Shown here: one piece after another, positions 57,059 to 64,000 of the stretch
How the letters are laid out: every line of letters begins with the position of its first letter
How positions within the stretch are numbered: position 1 is the first letter of the stretch
DNA from: Xestospongia bergquistia
Lineage: Eukaryota > Porifera > Demospongiae > Haplosclerida > Petrosiidae
Reading direction: 5' to 3'
Assembly: GCA_963965975.1 (NCBI GenBank)
Contig: OZ014418.1
Span: 3,112,775-3,176,774, forward strand
Length of the DNA: 64,000 nucleotides
Translations under genes and position numbers: made by a program
The notes under the pieces: model-generated
Database searches by the model: none
What the model saw: the letters and a program-made list of their open reading frames with translations, nothing else
What the model was told of the DNA's origin: nothing

Positions 57059-60000
57059 ATGGCGTATGTCAGTTGGAGACAAATAGCAACTGAAGTTTGT
57101 CGCCGCTGCCACGAGAGAAATTCTAGTGATGTTTTACTGTTAACATTGAAGTGCAGATCAAAACTAGAGCACAATCAACACGACAAAGTACTAGTAACTG
57201 AATATTATGATACTTTGGTCAAAATCAGACCTATGCCAGCTGAGTTCCGTCCTCCAAGATTTTTTCGAAAATGCTATGATGGACCCACCTGTACGTTTTA
57301 TCCAAGATGTACTTATGCTCATAGTGAAGCCGAGAAAAACGTTTGGAATACACTTTTACGAGATGAACGATATCCTCTTCGAGAAAGACAAAGACCACAG
57401 CAGCACAGTTCTTTTGATAGTGGCATTCGTGTGGATGCTTCAACTAGCTATAGAAGACAAGAGCCAGCAGATACTGCTAAGTTGCTAAAGTATTCAAAAC
57501 TTCAAGTAAGTATACTGTCACCCTATTCAATATTGCCAATATTCATATACTGTCATGAATATTATTAATAATACTATTAGGATAACATCCTTTTATTGCA
57601 GCCCTCATCAACACCAACCAAAACCAACTCCAACCAACCTAGTCATTGCACTGTCCATCATCCACCACAGACTTTTCCAGTTTGGAATACATATATGGAA
57701 AGACAGAAACACCCTCCACCTGAAGAAGACATGATGCTTCCAGTTACTTTGGAAAACTACAGGCAAAAATATAGAGCTTTGCTTTATTATGAAGAAGAGG
57801 AGCATGTTGAAGTTCTCAAAGCAAAGTAAATAATGTTATTATATAGTCTTTATATTAACATTTGTACTCTTGTAGATGTGATGGTCAATACAAAGTTGTT
57901 ACTATTAGTAAGCGAGATATCCCATCACACAGGAGACCAATTGAAGAGTATAGCTCATATGCTTGCATTAAAGGAATGAGTGCAAGTCAAATAGCATATG
58001 CTCTCCAGGCTAGTAGTCATGCAGTTATCACTATATCTTATAAGCCTCCTGTCACGTGCAAAGTTGATTTTCTGAGTTGCAATTACAATACAGTTAATGA
58101 TAGCTTATACATTGGTTTTGATGAGGAAAATGAAGGTACATTTCCTTCTGAATTAAATGACCTAAAATTCTCAGTAAAATTTGAAGTAAAGCACTCATAT
58201 TTCAATGATTTAAATATTACTGTTAGTCAAGTAGCAGACAATGTCGATGCTTTAAAGAGAATTATTCCTAATCAAGAAGACTTCAATGAAGGCCTCAATC
58301 TTCGTCGAATACCAAAGACACCATACTCTCAATTAAACTTGGACAATAACCAATTTCGTGGACTACAAACAATGCTTTTTAGTAGATTGTCAGCTCCTGT
58401 ATTAATACCTGGTCCATTTGGTTGTGGCAAGACACGTCTCTTAGCAGTTGCCACAAGATGCATCATTCATGAGTGCAAAGACAAACATATAGCATGTCGT
58501 GTTCTTATTTGCTGTTATCAGCAAAACTCTGCTGATATCTTCATGAAAGATTATTTTTTTAAAATGATTAAAGATGAACAAAATCCATGGGATGTTGAGG
58601 TTGTTCATGTTACCAGCAGTCGTTACCAAGCCAAACGAGATTGGCAAGTTATCAATGCCATTGACTTTAGAGTTAGCTTTCAGAAATACCGAAGCAAACA
58701 GTATCTTGTCATTGTTACTACTTGTGGTGGTGCATTGAGAATGTCTGGAGCTGTTCCTAAAGATTATTTTACACATATTCTCATTGATGAAGGAGCACAA
58801 ACAAGAGAACCAGAGACTATTGCACCACTTATTATGGCAAATAAAGATACACGTATTATAATAGCTGGTGACAGTCAACAGGTATGTGGATAATGATTGA
58901 ATGTTTTATTCATGGTTATTACATTTTAATATTAGGTTGGTCCTAAACTTGTTGTACTTGGTGATGAACCTCAACAGTATGGTTTAGGAGTATCTTTACT
59001 TGAAAGATTGCACAATCAATATGAGAGATTTGGTGGCTCAGCACTCAACTATGTTGTCTCATTAACATGCAACTATCGTTGTCATCCAGATCTTCTGGAA
59101 CTACCTTCAACTTTGTTCTATAAATCAGCTTTAGTACCACAAGTTGTTACTGAATGTCATCCTGCTTGCTCTTATCCTCTTAAATTTATTTGTTCTAGTT
59201 TCAACAATGACATTCCTTTTAATCCAGAAAATCCATATGAAGCCTCATTAATTCTTCAAGAGGTGAAGGATTTGTTGAAGTATGAAGGATGGGACAATGA
59301 AGATGTCTGTATTATGGCAGCTAGTTTAAATCAGGTAAATGTGCTGCATAATAAATACTCAAAAAATTCCATGTTTCTCTCATAGGCAAATTGTATTCGG
59401 AAAGGGATATACAAAACTAGAGACTATGAATGTTTGAGAGGAATCAGTGTTCGTACTAGCTATCAAATGCAAGGTTAATTTAAATAAATTTAGTTCCTTG
59501 TTGATTATTAAAATCATGTCATTGTAGGTCAAGAATATTCACTTTTGCTCATTAGTACATCAGAGAGTCTAGAGTCATCTGGAAGACCATTTGATTTACT
59601 AAAGAGTTTCTGTCATCCAACTGTATTTAACACAGCAATTACAAGAGCAAGATCTCTAGTTGTAGCTGTTGGTAATCCTCTAGTTCTAATGATGTCTGAA
59701 GCTACAATGGATGAACCAAAATGGTGTTGGAGAGAATTTATTACCAGGTGCCTGCTAAATAATGCCTTTGTTGTTCCAGATCGCCTTGAAATCAAATATT
59801 CCAAACTTATGAGTCAACTTCAAAAAATTCGTAGAAGCCGACAACGCAATGGTAAAATTTTGTTTATGAATATCTTAGTTAATGTAATTGTCACTTAATT
59901 GTTTAGAAATAATGGCTTTATTTCGAAGTCAAAGTATAACAATGGAAACTAAAGTAATGAATCTTGAAAGTGAACTAGTGTTAAAGCCATTAAAATTAAT

Positions 60001-63000
60001 ATCCTCAATGCAACCACCATCTAAAACAGGACTAGGGCCAAAAGAAGCGTATAATCCATGGCCTGAATTTGATTTACAAGCAAAAAGAAAAGAATCAGTT
60101 TTGAGTCAATACTCATCAAAAGATGGAGTAGTGTCACAAGGGTTGGGAATGGTTCACAAGACTAAAGAAGCACTTCAGTTTAGTGACACAAGAAATAATG
60201 GACCACTTTTGAAGAAAAAGCTGCCTGTTTCAAGTCCACCATCATCACCTGAGACTCACAAAAAGCTATCTACTATATGCACAGCACAAAATAAATCAAC
60301 CTATAATCCTGATAGGGTGACTTCAATGTTGGTCAAAACGCATGACCAAGATTTTAAAAAACAAAAGAAAACTCGCAAGAGGTCAAAAAAAAATGATGTA
60401 TTTACTCATAAAATGAGTGAAGCAACTCCACCCCATAAGGAACATTTCAAAGAAGCAGACAATGATAATACAAAATTACAAAATGCTACATCACTGCAAG
60501 AAAGTATCTCATCTGCTTATATACCAAAAAGACAGCTTTCACATAATTACAAGAGATCTAAGCAGGAAACAACCAAGAAAACCATTGTTAATTCAAGATC
60601 TGCAATGGTAAACCTTTTAATAAAAAACCTGTATTATTTTCCCTTTATTAGACCTTTCAAGAGGTTATCCCATCTCTACCCTCTTTTAAGAGAGGGTCAA
60701 AAAAGGAAATTTTAAAACGTCTTTCAATTTATCATTTACAAGGCACTGCATTTAAACACGAACACAGACATCTAGATAAAGATCTGTTGGAAGCACATCT
60801 TAATCGAGATAACTACAAGGCAAAATTTCATCAACTATTGTGTCGAGAAGAGGAAGAGCATCACAAAATTCTTGAAGAAAGGTTTATACAATCTTAATCA
60901 TGTTGACTATTATGATTTTAATTCATTCAGATGTGATGGTCATTACAATGTGACTGTCTTTCACCCTGGTTTAAAGCCCTACCAAATAGATCATCACCAT
61001 GAAGAAGCATTTGTAAGATTTGGGTTGATTACTGGTGGCAATCTTAATGGTGACACAATATCTTACATTAAACAAGCTTGTGCAGATACAGAAAACGTTG
61101 TTTTACACTTTTCAAATGTAACAGTAAAGGCTGATATAGTAAATGGAAACAGTCCCAAGCGAAGAGAGGTGGATGTGTTATTGATAGCATTTACTGAAGA
61201 AGAATTATCTAAGCTAATAGAGCAACATTTTAGAGTAAAAAAATATGAAGTTGAACTGGAGGATGTCTATGTTAGTTTCACACTTAAATGGTCTTATTTT
61301 GATCGTCTTCATGATGCTCTTGATAAGTTATCTACTGAAGTTCTAGAAAGGATTGTGCTAGTAGATAAAAAAGAGTTTACAGATCTTCTAGTTTTTGAAA
61401 ATTCTCCCACATTAAAGCATCCAATACGCTGTGTTTCTGAATTGATCCGACTTGATTCAACTCAACTGAGTGCATTAACAACCATTATGAATTGCGAACA
61501 CCATAAAGCTCCTGTCCTAATCATTGGTTCATTTGGAACTGGTAAAACTCGACTGTTAGCTCGTGCAGCTTACCAGATTTTGCAACATGATCATAATTCA
61601 CGTGTCCTCATCTGTGCTCATCATCAATCTTCTGCTGATGCATTTATTGAAAATTACTTTGGAAAGATGTATGCCAATGGATGGTACACTAAAGCTCTGC
61701 GCATTATTCCTAATTGGAAATATAGATTCAAGGACGCCTTTGAAATGCATTACACAACTGTTAAACTTGCAAAACTAAAGCTAAAGAAAACTCACTTAGT
61801 TGTTACAACATTTTCAACTTCTCTTCACCTTTTCGGTTATGTTCATAAAGGATTCTTTACACACATTCTACTTGATGAAGGTGCACAGTCTCGTGAACCA
61901 GAGTCTATTGCTCCATTGTGTTTGGCTGATAAGAACACTAAGATTGTTATTGCAGGAGACCACAAACAAGTGAGCTATTATTATAAACAGAGGTCTTAAA
62001 ACTAACATTAATTGTTTGTCTATAGGTTGGTCCTTCATTGCTTGTCTTAGGTGATATGGTGAGAGAACATGGATTAAATCTGTCTCTCCTAGAGAGACTA
62101 CACCAGAGATATAGAGATGTAACAGAGTTTTCTATGAAACATACTGCCTCACTTCTTACTAATTATCGATGTCATCATGCATTGCTATCTCTACCATCTT
62201 ATCTTTTTTATGATTCAGCACTTATAACAGCAGCTAAGTCGGCAACTAGCTTGCATCCAAAAGTTAGATTTCCTCTTCATTTCATATGTTCAAGCTTAGT
62301 AGATGACATTCAAGAAATAACAGATAGCAAAAATGAGCTAGAAGCTTCTCTACTTTTGAAGGAGGCATTGAAATATATTACTGTATGGCCAACGTTAGAG
62401 TGGGAAGAAAAAGACTTACGAAAAGTTTGCATAATGGCAGCAACAGCCAATCAGGTAAACGCAAAGGCCATTCTTGTAAAGTATTTACTTTAAACCTAAC
62501 AGAAATATCATTTCTACAAAGAACTTCGTAAAAGAGAGTACAGCCAACTAGAAGGAATACAAGTACTGACAGCTTATGATATTCAAGGTGACACATAACA
62601 AAGCATTTAATATAGTAACATTTCATTATATATGTTAGGTCGAGAATTTGAAGCCATATTTTTGAGTACAGCTGAGCCTACTACAGCAGAAGGAAAGTCT
62701 AAAAATCCTACCAAGACTCCATGTAGTCAATATGTCTTTAATACTGCTTTAACACGTGCTAAGTCACTTGTAGTATGTGCTGGAAATCCATTCCTCTTAA
62801 TGAAGATAGAGGAACACATGAAGAATGAGTGTTCTTGTTGGAAGGATTACATCAGACAATGTGTGGTGTCTAGAACATTTAGTGTACCATCTAATATATT
62901 GAAAAATACAGAAAGTAGTCAAGATTCATTACAGCATCTGCAAAAGAAGATCTTTCCATTAGATAATGTTATCACCTATAAAACTAAACAGGGAGTATCT

Positions 63001-64000
63001 GAAGATAGCATTTTGGAATCTTATAAGCAAGCAGGTGAAAAGATCCCACAATATATACATTGTAAGCAACAGATTCAAGATGTACAGGAGTCAATGTGGA
63101 ACTTTATTGACACCGATGTTGAGGCTGTTAAAGGCAAAGATTATGACCAAAACGATAAAACAGAAACAACAGAGATAGTTACGTGTGAATTATCAATTAA
63201 AAATCAATATAGTGCTACAGCTAAGTATACAGGGAAAGGCAGCATTAGAAAAATAACTATCAACGGTTATAATTACAGAAAAGGAGCATTTAATGGTGAT
63301 ATTGTAAGAGTACAAATAATTGGTAAGCAAACAAATGAAGAAGGCGTAGTTCATGAGTATGGGAGAGTTGTCAAGGTTATTGAAGCTAGACATCCCACGA
63401 AGTACATCTGTCGAGCCGATCAGTACAGTGTCATCAATTTCTACCCTCTTGATAAATGTGCTCCTGGAATTGTAAATTTACCCAGAATCTCTCAAAACCT
63501 GTTACAATATAATCATCAGATTGTGAGTGCATCACAAAAAGATTTCATCACTGTTTTTAAAGAAGAATCATTGCCATTAATTCACCAATCTGGTGATAAC
63601 AAACTTCCACAGATTAAAGAATTAGTTCCATATAGTATGTCACAGAACTTGTTGTTTGTTGTTCAAGTACTTGGATGGGCACCAAAAATGTACAGGAAGC
63701 CACTAGGGGCTGTTGTAGAAGCATTGCCTTGTACAACCAACCTCTTTTTTACAGAAAGGCTCCTAAAGATTTCTCACAGCATCGAAGATAATATTGAACA
63801 TGATCCAATACTAACCACACCAGAAGGAGATTATTATGATCGAGCATTTACTATTGATCCACCTGGTTCAAAAGATCTTGATGACGCTATTAGTTTAGTT
63901 CCCATACAAGAACATAACACTTACAAATTGGCTGTACTCATTACTAATGTTGCTAAGTACATTCCTAAAGAACATGAACTTGATAAAATTGCCCAAAGAA
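57059..64000 (+). CDS. HELZ2-like: HELZ2-like helicase: CCCH finger, two SF1 helicase modules, RNB domain (3' partial)
   Basis: Exons: 57059-57505, 57602-57825, 57876-58881, 58936-59334, 59386-59473, 59528-59851, 59907-60607, 60652-60881, 60931-61969, 62026-62454, 62503-62587, 62639 to the window end (>2,100 residues). The N-terminal CCCH finger is CYDGPTC-TFYPRC-TYAH. Helicase module 1 has GPFGCGKTRLL (Walker A), LIDEGAQTREPE (motif II), GDSQQVGP (III), CNYRCHP (IV) and NTAITRARSLVVAVGNP (VI). A basic linker follows. Module 2 repeats them: GSFGTGKTRLLA, LLDEGAQSREPE, GDHKQVGP, TNYRCHH, NTALTRAKSLVVCAGNP. Next comes an RNase II/RNB domain with FTIDPPGSKDLDDAISL, the acidic metal-binding stretch. 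HELZ2 is a nuclear coactivator and putative RNA helicase-exonuclease, interferon-induced in vertebrates. The 3' end lies beyond the window. Confidence 0.88.

Noticed and set aside
1..64000. CRISPR arrays, bacterial operons, tRNA or rRNA genes
   Set aside because: No direct-repeat/spacer pattern, Shine-Dalgarno organisation or recognisable cloverleaf was seen. Spliceosomal introns throughout show eukaryotic nuclear DNA. A tRNAscan run would be decisive for tRNAs.

Overview
The window looks like nuclear DNA of a demosponge, and the gene families recall Amphimedon queenslandica. It is AT-rich, with many small exons split by short GT-AG introns (often 45-80 bp). It carries sponge-style Death-domain genes, a Frizzled-like receptor, and animal genes such as CEP170-like and HELZ2-like. 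The species assignment is an inference from recalled protein families; no search was run.

Layout. Positions 1-10,000 form a transposon graveyard: a PIF/Harbinger-type pair (426-1937), a Mutator-like (MULE) element with iterated terminal repeats (2071-3909), a Ty3/gypsy LTR retrotransposon with 97%-like LTRs and a 5-bp target duplication (4512-7853), a second gag remnant (8140-8651), a 42-bp tandem array and a MITE. At 10,172-13,624 lies a multi-exon gene with a helical N-terminus, an HNH-like zinc motif and a Cys-rich end, interrupted by one in-frame TAG. 13,625-17,498 is gene-poor, with a 50-bp perfect palindrome, duplicated fragments and an RFX-type X-box.

17,499-22,757 holds a head-to-head pair: a minus-strand gene of an uncharacterised family (SAMD3-like in fish, from memory) and a plus-strand gene joining a USP deubiquitinase module to a Ulp1/SENP-like module, followed by a coil and PHD finger. 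Both carry single-base frameshifts, several in homopolymers. 23,029-27,142 is the most striking intact gene: Death domain, CARD-like helical domain, a sponge-type linker domain, coiled coil, SH3 and leucine-rich repeats. A broken paralogue follows (27,888-28,511), fused to a fragment of the Frizzled-like receptor gene whose full copy lies at 31,056-33,915 on the minus strand.

34,000-39,870 is mostly non-coding, with an integrase-like transposase fragment, a MITE end and a decayed PHD paralogue. 39,872-40,778 is a shortened gene related to the OvoA C-terminal methyltransferase. 41,510-49,143 is a CEP170-like FHA gene; it converges on a single-exon POT/SLC15-like transporter (49,618-51,138). 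A WD40 gene (51,792-56,458, minus) and a HELZ2-like gene (57,059 to beyond 64,000, plus) diverge from a 600-bp intergenic region. The HELZ2-like protein has a CCCH finger, two tandem SF1 helicase modules and an RNB exonuclease domain, and runs off the window.

The genes do not form one pathway. Possible immune-type functions (Death-domain/SH3/LRR protein, HELZ2-like helicase-nuclease) and ubiquitin/SUMO-type proteases are the main themes.
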